Positions 35,668 through 49,883 of a stretch of 64,000 bases of DNA are shown piece by piece. The translations under genes were made by a program, and so were the position numbers. Source of the stretch: Owenia fusiformis (taxonomy: Eukaryota; Annelida; Polychaeta; Sabellida; Oweniidae); NCBI GenBank assembly GCA_903813345.2, contig CAIIXF020000001.1, positions 42,625,366-42,689,365 of the forward strand. The letters run 5' to 3'. The notes beneath the pieces are model-generated. The model searched no databases, was not told where the DNA came from, and saw only the letters and a list, made by a program, of their open reading frames with translations. Numbering within the stretch: the first letter of the stretch is position 1; the number at the start of each line of letters is the position of its first letter.

Positions 35668-38329
35668 GATAAGTCAACGAAAGTCAGGGAAATCCCCACG
35701 GCTAAGAGATTCAATTCGGTGACCTCATAATTACATTTCCCGCTTACCACCTTTCTGAATACGATGTGATGTCATGTTTCAATCGATGTAAACATATTCC
35801 TTGAACATCTTTCTTTATCTTGAAATAAAAAACGAAAACGACTAGATTTGGCTAGATTTCAAAAGCTGTATGGAAACTGTAATTATCTCCAATAAGCTTT
35901 TAGAATACATCATGCGTCAGGGCTTGACCTCCTTTTATAATGAAGCCGGGGACAACACGCGGGCTTATAACAGTGTGAATGTAATAACAATAAAAATCAT
36001 CTTTGATTAACTGATCTTTCAAATGAAGCTGATTAACCCAAATAAGCTGTCCGCGATATGGACTTTGTAATTAACGCAATGTGAAACGTGGTCGTCTGCA
36101 AGTAGTGATAATTAGAGCTGCAAATGGAGTTGATGAGTGAATATGGTAATGTCTTGGCGAAGTTGAGCAAATAATTATTACGAAAAACTCCAGTTTCTGC
36201 AGGCTCTCAGTAAAATGGTGATATATATCATCTACATCATCTCTAGATAATACAATTCTTATTCTCGTGTCTATGTCTACTCTTGATACATCTGACACGT
36301 TCCAAAAAAGGCGTGTAACCCACGAACTATGGTGCAATGCAACGTATTTACCGTTATAGTACCAAGGCTATTATAATCATACACTAATCAATTACAATTC
36401 GTAAAAGGGTTGGTCCTACAAAATAAGTTTAAAGATTCCCTACGGTCGCGATCCGAACTTCATAAATCGGAGAACTACGGGCGAACAAAAACCCGGGACG
36501 TGCTTCGTTCCTAATTTCAATGTATTTGGCGTTCAGCTTTTTACTGTATACTCATCAGCCAATAGAATTAGGGGTACACGAAGTTCAAATGTTTTTTCTG
36601 CTAATCTATACCATCTTTGTGCATGATGACCCAAGGTATGTCTGCAAATGATAGTGATTGGTAAGTTAAAACAATGATAATCTATCCTTTGACGTAACAT
36701 ATTTTCGATGGTTTAGTGAATTTTGGTCACGAAACGTGCAGAAAGAAGGTTAAAACGATGACTGTCCGTAGCCAGTGTTTGGATTGTTCTGCCGAGATTC
36801 CAATGCGGTTTTCACCTCTGCATAATCACATGACTTTATATCGCCATAGGTGACAGTCACACTGATAAGCAGAAAACACAATCCCCAGTTTACTGTTCGT
36901 TTTAGCCCTTATTTACATATCATACATTTTAAGCTAATCAGTTGGAGGTTCTATCATTTCGACAAAAAGAGACATACAACAATCATGAATAATGATAAAT
37001 AATGAATGGACCAATTCAATTTCAAGGTTGGATCAAAATTAGATATAGCCTAAATGATGTCCTCTTTAATAGCTTTTGCCTGCTCATAAGAAAGCTCGTT
37101 AATCAAAACGGCGTTGACAATGACCTTTGGATGGATGCATTTGATGATTTGAAACGTTCAATTATTCTAATATATGTACATTGGAAGTTCGAGTTTTCCA
37201 TCTACTTGTCTTTTGGTGGCATTGTCCTTTATGTTTCAGTTATCCGTATTAAACGTAGACTTTAACTTATTTTCTTCATGAAAGAGGAGGTACAAGATCT
37301 CACAACATCGAACTTACTTTTTTTAGATTCAAACTTCTGTACCTTTTTCTCGTTTGAACTTTTCATTTTTGTATTCTGAAAATCGGACATCGAAGTTACA
37401 ATTGATCTTTCAATGTAAAAGTTTACAGTGTTTGCTTTTTTGGTCTTCGATGTTTAGTTTTTGGTTTTCAAAATTGTTTTTTCGCAGTTTGATATGTAAC
37501 AAGGCTAGTTTGAAATGATTCAAATATGGATGAAACGTGAAGTTGCTCATTTGGAATATCAAATATTGTGAAGATTTATTTTTAAATAGATGTTACTAAA
37601 ATTAAATAAAATCGTTGAAAGTTTGAATTGAAAAGTGCAAAATTTAATAAAAAAGAAATATGAATTATCAAACATAGAATTGAAAAACAATTGAACGAGA
37701 ATTTGAAAGTTCGAATCGCAAAAGAAGTGTAATTTTGAGTTACAAAACAGAGTAAAATATTTCGTTGTTCTACGAATAGATTTTATTTATTCCTCAAAAT
37801 AGTTTTGTACAACATGTTATTTTAGTTTTAATTTTGTGTTGTCACTTTGCCAAAAGAAACAGTCTAGCTACACGACCTTGTGACTCATTCTTAGGTAATA
37901 CTTTATTCCTCCATGTGCCCTTATGTATTTGGAGAAAGATTAGTGGGTTTTAAGTCTATCGAATGCACTGCCTAATAACAGCAATTAATCTTGATTGGCT
38001 CTTTTCAAATGAGTCCAACTATTACAAAACCCAGATGTTAGAGTAGATAGTCCAGGGTCTCGAAGCAAGACTACAAAAGAAATTGCTATAACAAAATACA
38101 TGGAGCAATGTAGCATTAGTTTTTGTTTGATCAAAATTAGATATTTCTTCCATGATGTTCTTCCACATGCAAGTATTTCTCCAAATGTCGCTCGTTAATC
38201 ATGTCAATAAGTGACAATGACCCTTGAATGGATACATTCCATTACTAATGTTTACTTATTCAAATAGATGTACATACAAATCACTAGTTTTCCATATACT
38301 TGCCTCAAGTATGTCTTTTGTCTCAAGTA
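35668..38329. other. No gene recognised; weak dispersed repeat near 35690-35830
   Basis: 35690-35830 shares spaced words (CTTACCACCTT, CTTTCTTTATCTTGA) with 43950-44075, in the same direction. The 88-codon minus frame at 36071-36337 starts at TTG, has no recognisable domain and is unconvincing. The rest is AT-rich and featureless. Confidence 0.4.
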
Positions 38330-38855
38330 TGGTTTTTCATAAATAAGCGTCTGGACGAGAACGTAGGGCTCAGCATCTTAGTGTCACTAGTATGGCTTTG
38401 GATTTCCATAAATCGCGTCCGGACGAGAACATAGGGTTCATCATCTTAGTGTCAGTATGGCTTTTGATAAATAAGCGTCCGGACGAGAACGTAAGGTTTA
38501 TCATTTTAGTGTCAGTATGGCTTTGCTTTTGATAAATAAGCGTCCGGACGGGAACGTAGGGTTCATCATCTTAGAGTCAGTATGGCTTTGGATTTTGATA
38601 AATAGGCGTCCGGACGGGAACGTAGGGTTCATCATCTTAGAGTCAGTATGGCTTTGGCTTTTGATAAATAAGCGTCCGGACGGGAACGTAGGGTTCATCA
38701 TCTGAAATTTAGTATGGCCTTGGCTTTTGATAAATAAGAGTCCGATCGAGAACGTGAGGTTCATCATCTTAGAGTTATTATGGCTTTGGCTTTTGATAAA
38801 TAAGCGCCCGGACGAGAACGTAAGGTTCATCATCTTAGTGTCAGTATGACTGTCC
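38330..38855. repeat. 60-66-bp minisatellite, about 8 copies
   Basis: Head-to-tail units share TTTTGATAAATAAG, GCGTCCGGACGGGAACGTA and GGTTCATCATCTTAG-like words. Five of the units contain the intact 10-bp palindrome CGTCCGGACG. Because several units are near a multiple of three, a 110-codon minus-strand frame runs through most of the array as a 21-22-residue repeat. It lacks support as a gene, since the outer units break it. Confidence 0.93.
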
Positions 38856-41800
38856 CAGCATCCAGATAGGCTTTGTTCAAATGTGTTCAGCTTTTAGTTT
38901 CAACTACGAAGAAACAAAAGTGAAAGCTGTAATGTTATATATGTCATATACTACATTACAATAGCCTCACTTTTCGAACCAATGCAGTTTCTCTATCAAT
39001 ACAATATGAATCAACACAAATTGAGTTAGATATTCACATATTGTATATTAGTCATGGGCGGAGCCAGCTTTCAGTCAGGGGGTGCAAACCCCACATTTTT
39101 CGGTTTTCAGTCAGGGAAGAGGAGGGAAAACCCCATGATTCAATTGATGACATACGATTTCCTCCTTCGCGCACCTCCTTTCCAGGAAGTACGTATATTT
39201 GTTTACCCTCCATCTTGGTTTCAAAGTTTTCATATTGACCTAGTTTTAAACCAATCAACGATCGACTTGCTAAACCAATCAGCGACGATGTCATCTCAAT
39301 ACTCTTCAGTCAGGGGAATGCGACCGTGGCATAAACGAGCTCAAAAAATGTTTTTTAAGATTTGTTTTGGATTTTACAAAAATGGATGTAACTTCCTTCA
39401 AAATATATCATTTTAAAGCTCTTTTCTTCTTCATTCTAATGGTTTTATTTTTTATTGAGATGGCATGGTTTATCATGAAGGTTGGCATTAGATAATTAAA
39501 CATGTTTTGAGTTCCAACTCATTTCTGCCAATATAGATATTGAAGGTCAAAAATGTATTTTATCAACTTGCTTGCCAAATCATTCACAAGTTCTCAGAAG
39601 TTCAAATTTGATTTTAGGTTTGAGCTTTGACCTTTGTTTGACCTCCAATGACCTTCGACAGTTAAAGAGAGTTGATTTTTCAAATTAATTTTGTGGATCC
39701 GAAGGATTGGTACCGATATGGCGAACTGAATTCAACATTGTTTTTCTCTTAAATCAATTATTGAAAACATTCTGTAAAAAACACGGTCCTTATGTAATCG
39801 TCACTGATTGACAACAATTCAATGCGAAAATCATTTAAACATATTTTTATAACTGTTCTTGTTAACTTTTTTTATTTTTAGTGCAGTTGTTTTTTGTTCC
39901 TTTCCACCAATTATTGAAAATGAAATAAAATATCTTTCCGAACCTTGTTGGAACAAAATAGCATATAAAACATTTTCTTAGACCTCTCAATATTATAGTT
40001 ATACAAAGGAACATTTGGTTGATTTAACAAAAAGTATTCAAAAAATTAAAACAAAACCCCCAAAAATAGATAAAAATTAAAGTAACCCTTTTATTTCATT
40101 AACAAGATACTTACCAAACTTTCCTTTTGTACAATTACAATATTGGGAGACCTAAACACGTTGTGTTTAGTCATTTTGTTCCAATGATCGAGGTTCGGAT
40201 AGATGTTTCGTTTCATTCCGTACATATTATACCAAGAACAAAAGAAGTGTCTGGTGTGTTTTCTAAACAATATAGGGAAAAGTATATATATATTCAAGAT
40301 ATAAATCTACAAACGGTCCTCTGCAGGTTCTTCAAATATTAGCATTTGACAACTTATTAAAAATTTCGAAATCTTTCAAGGTCAATTGCCCACATGCATA
40401 GTTCATATCTGATCTCACATTTGCGATTTGACCTTTAATTGACCTTCAGTGACCTTCAAAAGGTAAAAAAATCTTTTTTTTATTTAAAGGGTCACCTTAA
40501 TTCGAAAAACCTACTGATGTCTAAAAAGTAAAATTCTCAAGGTCAGAGATATATACGGTTTGATATTTGATTCAATAAAAAATAGAAAAAGGTCATCTAT
40601 ATATATATATTATTCATAAATCTGTTTTTTGTTGTTGGCAGTCTGGGAAACATACGTAATAAGTGTTACACGTTTGAAACCATTTCCAGGCCTGGTGACA
40701 TTTTGCCATGTTAATGACTTGTAAGTAAAAATTGAAGAAATAATCTCATCTCATTTAGTGATGTGATCAAATCAGATCGTATTTCCCATGGTAAGGATCT
40801 AATCCTAAAAAATTCTAAGCAGGTTTACACGATAACGACCCCCGGGGCCATGTCGTTAGCATAACTCTGTCTAGGTGCATTGATATGCCTTTATCTATTT
40901 TGATCGCCAATGCCAAGGGGAATTCCGCCATTGTCTTTGATGCTGGTCTTCATACAAATCAAATTGAGGGGCGATCTAATTTAGAATCGAGCAAGATTTC
41001 CCTTGGCTGGACATAAGGATATTTAACAATACGCCTAACACATATAATGCTTTTAGGCAATGAATAGATTTTCAAGATTATACAAATCAGTGATCTGATA
41101 TTGTGATTTAAATTGAAAAGGTCAAAATGGTGATCTTGATTTAAGGTTTTATATATTTTTCATTTTAGATATCATACTTTTTAGAAGACCATTCTAATTT
41201 TTTTTCCTTTTGATAATGCAAAAAATCGCGTTGCGCTTTAAATAAGTCTCTACTTGTAAATCAAACCTTCGCCTAACGGTTTTACAAAATCCGCGCCAAA
41301 AGATTTGACATCGTATCTTAGAAGTATCACTATTAATCATGTAACATTCTCAGAGATGAAAACTAGCAATTTCATCGTTCTTCCCTTTATCTTTCAATTT
41401 CGTTCATGCATGAGCTCTATCCTGTCTTCATCTTTGCTAGTAATCACGGATGTTATGTCAATAAGAAATATCGACCCCTATGAGATATCACGGTTGCATC
41501 ATCAGCTGTGTCATTTTCCTAGGAGCAATGTAATCCCTCTAGGCATTCCAGATAACATATCGTCTTCACTAATGGGAATTATGCATTCCTTAGCTTTTAT
41601 TCAAATACATGCACTTCTTATGATTTCTTGTGGTTCTAACGCATTCGAATTACAAATCATCAGATTGCGTCACTGAGTTCTTAAGTAAACGTTCGATAAA
41701 ATGGTGCGTCTTGAATCACAAGGTTAATTGTTTGCTCTTCAACTACATTGTTTTTATCCTGAACGTTGAAGGTGGAAATGGGTGAACGAGCCGATTGTCT

Positions 41801-42145
41801 ACATATCCTATTCAGAGGCGTAGCGATGGGTGCGATCGCAGTTTAAGTGCATGTTACATAAAATTGAGCTCTCTTAAAAAACTATATTGGGAAGGGTACA
41901 ATAAATCGTAATAGAAGTAATGAACACATTAGGCACAGTTAAAACATGTTACAAAACAACACATTGTTATAAATGTATTCCCCATTATATAAAAACACAT
42001 TCACGGTGCTTAATTGAAACACTTTATTCATTTGTAATACTTTTAGCGAAACCATGCAGCTCATTATGAAGTTATTGAGATAATATACACTTAGACCGAT
42101 AAGATTCACATATGATCTTAGCCAAGCCAGAACAAAAAGACGTTG
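38856..42145. other. No gene recognised; possible hAT-type end and U2-like fragment
   Basis: GGGCGGAGCCAGC at about 39055 looks like one end of a hAT-type element, but no partner end was found. A 123-codon frame at 41305-41676 has no domain. A minus-strand segment at 42090-42134 resembles the 5' part of U2 snRNA. The remainder is AT-rich. Confidence 0.35.
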
Positions 42146-42392
42146 CTTTACTTCCAGTAATGCTACTCATTGAGATAGTTAACAGTGGTATGGCTGGCAT
42201 ACGTTCTCGAAACGTGATGCAGAAAGGCCTTGAACTCTCTGCGAAAGGAATGGACGTAGTTAATGCATTTTAAGTCTTTACTTCCAGTAATGCTACTCAA
42301 TGAGATAGTTACAGTGGTATGGCTGGCATGCGTTCTCGAAACGTGATGCAGAAAGGCCTTGAACTCTCTGCGAAAGGAATGGACGTAGTTAA
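42146..42392. repeat. Tandem duplication, 130-bp period
   Basis: 42146-42264 is repeated at 42276-42392 almost exactly. Both copies hold GTGATGCAGAAAGGCCTTG and CGAAAGGAATGGACGTAGTT. An 82-codon minus-strand frame crosses both copies and so repeats itself; it is not considered a gene. Confidence 0.9.
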
Positions 42393-42538
42393 TACTTTTT
42401 ACAAACTTCATGGACTCGCTTTGACGGGAAATGGCTCCAGAATGTTCAAACTGACTGCGGACAGGCTTGAACTGCTTGGAAACGTTGTACGCAAAAGACG
42501 AAGACTATTATATACTCACATGAAGCTGCGAACACACC

Positions 42539-43122
42539 TAACCCTACTATCACACCAAACTAGTTCTCACTACGTTCTCGAAAACGGGCTAAAACTGTGC
42601 ACGAACGGATTTGACGTACTAAGAACCCACTAAGAACCGTTTGGGATCTGTTTACAAACTTCATGAAACTACTAGAACGAGTAGGTCTTCCAGCACTTAG
42701 AGCATGCTAAAAAATTTCTGGTGACCGTCAAAACATTGCCGAATCGGTTTTAAACTGTGTGCGAACTGAATGAACGTAGCTACAACGTTCTACGGTCTGT
42801 TAACGAACTTCGTGGACTTTCCCGGACGGGGTATGTGATTTAGAATTTTGAATCGATTCAAAATTCGATGGCGACCATACCGTTCTGTAATCAGGTCATG
42901 ATGACCTTCTAGACTAAGAGACGGTTTATACTACGTTGCACACCGACGTGGTGCGACCTGAACGAACTGCGAATGAGATGGACGTAGAAGACTGTTTATG
43001 AACGAAGTAGCTAATTATTTTAGACATATATCCCGACCGCAGCCAGATTGAGCCCGTTTTACGACATTTTCGTAGGACTGGCAAGAACGGGTAAAAACTA
43101 GTTTGGTGTGATAGGGGGGTTA
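42539..43122 (+). mobile_element. GAACG-rich TIR element, copy A (about 584 bp)
   Basis: The left end reads ACCCTACTATCACACCAAAC and the right end is its inverse (GTTTGGTGTGATAG then GGGGGGTTAC), with more inverted sequence inside (ACTAGTT). The interior is a degenerate series of GAACG/ACGTA words. It contains a perfect 24-bp palindrome at 42843-42866 centred on ATCGAT, and a CCGACGTGGTGCGACC segment. The same family occurs at 62231-63573 and, reversed, at 63757-64000. No transposase is encoded; the superfamily is undetermined and no clean target duplication was found. Confidence 0.75.
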
Positions 43123-44094
43123 CAAGTTTTCACTCCGTTCTTGAATTTTTTGCCGTTTTGTATTGACATGGGTTAAATGAGGTTGAAAGTTGGTCGTTTA
43201 GCGCTATTTTTTTTATCTGAAACGGTCCATGAATTTAATGCGATTTGGGTGCTTTTGATTACGAATAGATAGGTAAACTGTTAAGTATGTTTCATTGGGA
43301 GGGAAGGTGTCAAAAATCTTTGACTTTGAGCTGCCCAACGACTGCCCAACGACCACAACTTGGCAAATGTTGCTCAAGCTGCAAAACAATTGTGGAACAT
43401 CGTTTCTTAAACTGAATTGCCTTGTAACCACCATATAAGTGTTTGACTCAAAAGACCTTGAACTATTTGAAAAGTAACGTTAAGTTGACCATATTCACAT
43501 ATAGTGACTTGTAATTCCAGATGTAAGCAAGGGCGTTACAATACCCGGAAATTTATCGGTTCGTGCAGTACTTGTTTGTGATAGCGCCATCTGCAGGTCA
43601 CTGTGGTTATAGCCTACATAATACGGGGTAGGATATCGGGAATTCGGTTCAGTTTCTATCCGTCGATTACGCTATGAATTGAAGCAAGTGTGACCACTTT
43701 ATCCACTTAAACAATTTGATAATTGATTAAATCGTTAAACAAAATCGATAAACACGTCATACACTTCCCATCTCCTTAGAAATTAGCATGTATTTATCGG
43801 ATTGTGTTTTCGGACGATGCTCGACCCAGACCACTAGGGAAATCCTTATGCTAATTAGTATGACGTCATATTTTCCTGGGGAATCCTAGATTTCAAAGCC
43901 TCGGTCTTTTATAAGAGGAGGGAAAGCCCCAGAGTTTCAAGGTGACAGACATAATTACCTCTCTTGCTTACCACCTTCGTTCGTTCGAATTTTCATCGGC
44001 TAGTTATCAAATACTACACTTCGATGGGATGTTATAATTGATATATTCATATTCCGTACACCTTTCTTTATCTTGATGTGAAAAGAGAAGCTAT
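43123..44094. other. No gene recognised
   Basis: Non-coding; contains the second member (43950-44075) of the weak repeat shared with 35690-35830. Confidence 0.4.
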
Positions 44095-44280
44095 GATATT
44101 GGTTAACACGCCAGAAATGAACATAATATTATTCGAAGCGTATTTCGAAAATTTTGAAACCGCCATTGATGACGTCATTTGTTTGTCGACTTTTGACCAA
44201 TCAGCAACCGTGTCATCTCAATACAGATTTACATTATAAGCGTATGTCATCTTTGAACCCTGGTGTTTCTCCCCCTCTGG
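44095..44280 (+). repeat. Dispersed repeat, inverted partner at 61796-61966
   Basis: Shares ATGAACATAATA, GAAGCGTATT, CCGCCAT, TCATCTCAATACA and ACATTATAAGCGT words, in order, with the reverse complement of 61796-61966. A third fragment is at 21958-21995. The repeat is non-coding; it has a CpG-containing core and no diagnostic ends. Confidence 0.75.
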
Positions 44281-47200
44281 TCTTTTATTGTGTCAAATGT
44301 AAACGTTCTTTTGCAGACAGAAAATTGACAGATCAGCTTTTAACTTTCAGCTTTGATGTTTAAATATTCTATATTTCTACCGGACTTCTTGCTGAATATC
44401 ATATAATGTTATAACTTGATTTGGATTTTGGACGATTGCCTGATTGATCCTTTCTGAAATTTTCGATTGTGATTCACGATTGATTGATTGGCAAGAAAAA
44501 TAATTCCTATTGTTTTCCAGTGAAGTCTAAATGTTACAGCATAAATTATAATAAGTGGGAAGTAGAATAAAGGATGGGCGGGGCCAGGGGATTGGTGGCC
44601 CTACCAGCCCCACCAATTCACACGCATACACATAAGAGACAAACACACCCAGGCTCCAGGCCGTGATGGAAATATAAAACTATTTAGGGCACAAAATGGT
44701 ATTTAATAGACCGATATGTATTGAAGGTAAAACAATCTGCATTATTGTTACTTCTATCAATACATGGATTGTGCAATGGAAAAGCAATGGCACAATCAAA
44801 AATGTGCATATCAATCGTGAATATCTCTAGGTTCAAAGCTTAATTCCAACAGAATCGTGTCAAAATATGTGTCTGAATAACAGTTATACATTATAAGATC
44901 GCAAACTCTTACAAATTATCAGCCGAATGGCTAATTTTCAACGAAATGTCCTTAAGACAACAGCCCTGGGTCGCGCCTATGCCGAAAATAAGCTTGAATA
45001 TCCCTCCCCTAAATAATATTGATAATAACATTTATGCGTGCGCGCGCAGCTCGTCCACTGAACGAAACGCCACTTCCCGCTGAAATCACCGGGTATTGAT
45101 CTTTCCCTTGATGTAAGTAGTATAGTAATTACTCCCCTTATACAGATGTTCTCATTAGAAGAGGGATAACAAATTATTAAAAACGGTAACTACACATCTC
45201 TCTAGGTCAGAATTAAGTATTTTATGCCGTAGCTATCTTTCAAGTGTTTATTTATAAAAAGGATCAATGATCTGTTTACGAATATTGAAACGCGTTAGAT
45301 ATCGTTACATCTAATGGATGCGTTAGGCCAGAGGGGGAGTAATCAGATCATGCTGTAACTTATTAGAATACATATGTTTTCTAGGTATATAACGAGATGA
45401 ACATTGGCACATCTTGCTTTATCGCATCAACGTATTCTTTGCCTGAATCCACTCATGGAAGGAAACTCATAAATCATACCAGATTAACGTCGATTACTGA
45501 TAAAGGAATAATGCAAGTGATAAGCATTCAATGAGGAAGTATTTGGTCTTAAAATCATATCATATGCTATGTTTGTTCACTTTATGGAGCCTTGCTTGTT
45601 TTTCTGGTTTTGGGACTAATGGAAACTCCAGTATTCTATCCGAAAAGCTCCAAGTGTAAAAATATGAAATATGAGGATATGTTGTTACAAACTGCCAGCT
45701 TAATATTTATGGCACCCACTGGTGCGAATGGGATTTAAATCATTTTTCTCGTAGTATCAGGTAAATGATCGGTATTCAAAACGGTTAAATGTTTCATCTT
45801 TGATTTCTATCGTATGATGTTTGAAAATCAAACTGTTGAGGGTTTTACATTTAGCGATCTCTCAAAAATGGCCGATTTGTCATGCCTGGTATATGACCAT
45901 GATATTCGTTTTCGTACACAGTGGAATAGCTAGTTTTTCAGGAGAAAACTATTTCTTAATCTCCATAGTGAGCTAACATAAATCTTGAACATCGGGCTTA
46001 GATTTCACTATGTTGCCCTTTGAAATGAGGTTATTTGTAGAAGGGGGCACATTTATATTGGACCAATATTTTCACATCCCGATTTACGCAATACGCCAAT
46101 ACGCAATACGCAATACTTCCTGGATAACTAGAGGATGAGCGCTCACTTGATAAATAGATAGTGCTTCGAGACAAAATGAGTCCAGGCGTTCTATACACCA
46201 TGACGCAATAAAAAGTGCTAACAATCACCTAGGAGTATTGTATTCCGACACATAATCCATCACTTTGTATCGAGAGCCCTCTTGAAAGGGTGGCAATAGT
46301 GATCTGATTGTGCCCTAATACCGGGATAAATTGAAGAGTAATTATGAAAAAGCATTTTATTTTGTTCTTGTCACACTTCATGAGAACAAAACGTGTCTTA
46401 GTCCCGTCATCCCACTCATTGTTTCTATGATAATCGATACATTTCTCATTTAGTAAGTTAATAACTTATATCCGTACGGCTTTGTTATAAGCAAATATGA
46501 TTTATATCTAATGCGTGTAATAGCGCCATTAAAAAGATGAGGGTCTTACTGTTGATATCGACCCTTTTGTCTTTTCCATGTAAGCCCCAGTTCGTATTGG
46601 CATGATTAGGCTATTGGGTGAGGGACATATTTTACCGTCCAATGGGATAACTGCCCTGCTTCTGTGGAGCGCGAAATGCTTAACTGATTAATTGGGGAAC
46701 TCTAAGGACATTCCCACTCCCCGAATTAAGACTCTGGCCCAACTCAGCCCGAAAATAACCAGCCTTGTTTCAAGATAAGTTTCGCCCTGATATAGATATC
46801 CAATTTTTATCTAGCATTATCACAATACATAACATGATAAATGACCCGTACTCTTTTGTCAAATGTATAATTTAATGCACAATAAAGACTTACAATAAAT
46901 CAACCTTATTGTATTCTTGATATAAACTAGCCATGAAATACATCTAATATTGAAGCATACATTGAAAGGACGAATGAAATTACAGTCTTTATGATGGGTT
47001 GTTAGGTGGGAAAATGCATACAAAAAATTGAGGTTTGCTGAAGCGTCTTGTGTCTCTTGCATACAGCTGAAAATATATAATTAGCGCTCGGGTTATCACT
47101 ATTATCAAATAGTGCGCATTTTCTAGAAATACTTCCCAAACTTTCTTTCTGATAGAAATCAATAAAGAAAATTCAATGTGTGGTGCACCGTTATGCGTCT

Positions 47201-49883
47201 AATGATAATTACATACCGGTAATTAGCATTCACACGGAAAAGGAATGCAATTAAAGAAAAAACAGAAACCATCAAACAATGTCAACACCTGGATCTTCCA
47301 GGGAATTCTGTATTGACCATGATATTAACAAACGTGTGAAGTGTGAATTGGACGAGCCCAAATGAGCAGGTGATGTCGTGCTAACCACTAAAAATAACAA
47401 TGCCAATGTCACACGGGTCTCTACAGTTGATTAAACGTGTTTCAAAAAATGACTTCCACAATACATTCGGATAATTGTCATTCGAAAGTCGTGGATGTGT
47501 GATCCTCCGTTCTCTTTCAATCAACCCGGGTGTACATAGGAAGTAATTAAGGTTCCAATACATCTTCGTGCGTATATTGACCAGAACTAATTAAAGTGTT
47601 TCTAGAAGCAAGATCTCGACCTTTACTTTGATTAAGGGCAAGACCATTGTTACTGGCCACTGAGGAGACTTAAACAGTTGTGTAAAGAATATAGAAACAT
47701 ACCAGATGTTGCCATTTTGAATTTGAATTTCCAAGATGGCCGGATATTTAGCATTCTTTCAAATTGCTACAACAGGAGAAAATACTCAATTGAACATAAT
47801 TCATTTATTAAGTATTTTCTCCGAATGAATATTTAAATATTTTCTGGAATCTTGAAAATCCATAGCACACCAATAATAGAACAATTGTCATCATAATTAG
47901 GCTAATTAGCTATCCTATATTATCCTTAGATGCATATCTGGCATTTTCTTCTATATCTGCTATGGTACGGTAAACTGATGGAGCGCCCATTTTGAATCAA
48001 AATAGGTCAATACGAAAATATTTTTTAACATTCGCAGACTGGGCTCAATCTAAGTAAAAGACACTTATCAAAGAGCTATTACAACTGGATGGAAAAATAT
48101 GATTTGTGTGTCTGGTGTGAATATCAACAGTACCATCTGATCCAATTGTTATATTGTGTGCTAAGTATGTTGTTCGAGAAAATTTGTTGTTGGTGATTTT
48201 TGAATTGAGTCTCCCGCTAGATTCTAATGATCGACCCCCTAGCCAAATCACCTTATCTTATTTGTATGTATAGCCAATTTTTATCCCTGATAAATAATGG
48301 GATGGGAACTGTATCAATGTACATCAAATGCGGTTAAGTTGACCGTATATGGTATAAGAAATGCCTGGATATTTCAAAACCACTGCAGGTAGACTAATCA
48401 TACAAAGACCATGTCTAGAAAAAAATTAATTACTTGAGTCTGATTTAATTTTGCTTTAATCGTAAACTATTTATGATCCAATTAATTGCAATGATAATAG
48501 TTTAATATGGAATGCAATTTCTTGGGAGCAAAAGTTAATAGCATTGGCTTCGAGTGACGCAGTCCAACCAAGTGTAGGGTGAATTCTTGTTTTTAAATAT
48601 TTTCACATGTGACTTCAAAATGACATCACTTATAAATGGACAGACCATCTTATTATTTAATATTATTATTATTATTTATTCACTATTGTTATTAATTGGC
48701 ATTATTGAAGACTGGTTTAAATAATATGCAAGACAGTGAAAGCAGAGTTTAATGGTACAGAAGCATAGATAATGGTTGCTCTTGGCGTGGAGCACTTTCA
48801 GTCGTTGATACTGTTTATACTTTCCGTGTATATCCTTTTTTCGAATTTGCATATGTTTGCATTTTATTTTATAATCCAATAAATCATCATGCAATTTTTA
48901 CCGATTTTTTAACTTTTAAATTTACCGATTTTTTAACTTTTAAATAGGCGAAGGCTACTCCGTTCCAATGTCCTTCTTTGTGAGGTAAAAAAATCGAAAA
49001 TTAGCAAAACCTGAACATTGAATGTTAAAGTAGGACATGTTTTACAAAGTGAAGTGGTGTTTGAAGGAATCATATATTGATTTGAGGCGTTGTGTAGATA
49101 TTATATGGTATGTTACACCGATGGACCCCGGATGTCCCTGGCTTAGTAAGAATCAGCGATTATTATTTGGCCGTGAAATAGGTGTAACTGGAGAAAAACC
49201 AACGCACAACTGTTGTTTTTGCGTAAAGGATAGAAACATTCATGACCTATGGTGTTTACGTACGAATGAATTAAAGCTATTTCTAGTTTTCTAGTTTTAT
49301 ATGTCTCTGTCCAAACCCGCATTATAAGAATGCATGTTGTTCAATGAATTCTCGTTTTAGACTCCCAATATGAACATCTTGAACCTCATGCCAACCTCTC
49401 ACATCAATCATGGATTTTTCATTCAGTCCACCTTCATATACATCAAACTATAGTGATTGTTAAGACACGGGGATGGGGCTACAATGACATATAATTATAT
49501 TTTTGTTTCCCATTGCCTTCGCAATCAATTTGCATTAATTAATCAGTATCCGGCGGTGAGAAATTGAAGCCATTTGGGTTGTATGGCCACCTAATGGAGA
49601 AGTCATATCGTTGAGATCTTCAGAACACCAGGTTAAATGCATTCTAATACTCATCACATCTTTCTGCCTCCAACTGGAAATAGAATAGAAGGCCATGATT
49701 TCTCATGATGGGTTAAATGATATCAGAATTCTATCTCTAAACACTTAATTTTGACCTATTCTAATCTAATATCAACTATTAAATCTAAGACTGATTCTTC
49801 CCTGAGGTGCTATAACGCTTCTGTTGCTTAATTGTTGCAATTCGTCATGTGGCACGCTAAATGTTTTTTCTGTTCTGCAATTA
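44281..49883. other. 5.6 kb without recognisable genes; possible hAT-like element at 44573-44983
   Basis: 44573-44983 starts near TGGGCGGGGCCAGGGG and ends with the inverse of TAGGCGCGACCCAGGG, loosely hAT-like. A 24-bp unit (ACCGATTTTTTAACTTTTAAAT) is doubled at about 48899-48945. An ATT-rich microsatellite lies at 48655-48680. Short frames here have no convincing domain. Confidence 0.4.

Noticed and set aside
36071-36337. 88-codon minus frame with plausible amino-acid composition
   Set aside because: Starts at TTG rather than ATG, no recognisable domain, and no splice context supporting an exon.
38501-38833. 110-codon minus-strand frame of 21-22-residue repeats
   Set aside because: Produced by the minisatellite whose unit is close to a multiple of three; the outer units break the frame and composition is not protein-like.
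41815-41845. GAGGCGTAGC word resembling a hAT end
   Set aside because: A single short match without an inverted partner or target duplication.
48045-48251. Faint resemblance of a 68-codon minus frame to the W-L-P/...D-G-T-V...S-S-C...F-x-x-D pattern of Cys-loop receptor exons
   Set aside because: Spacing is off by several residues, the second loop cysteine is missing and a stop lies where the loop should continue; no neighbouring receptor exons were seen.
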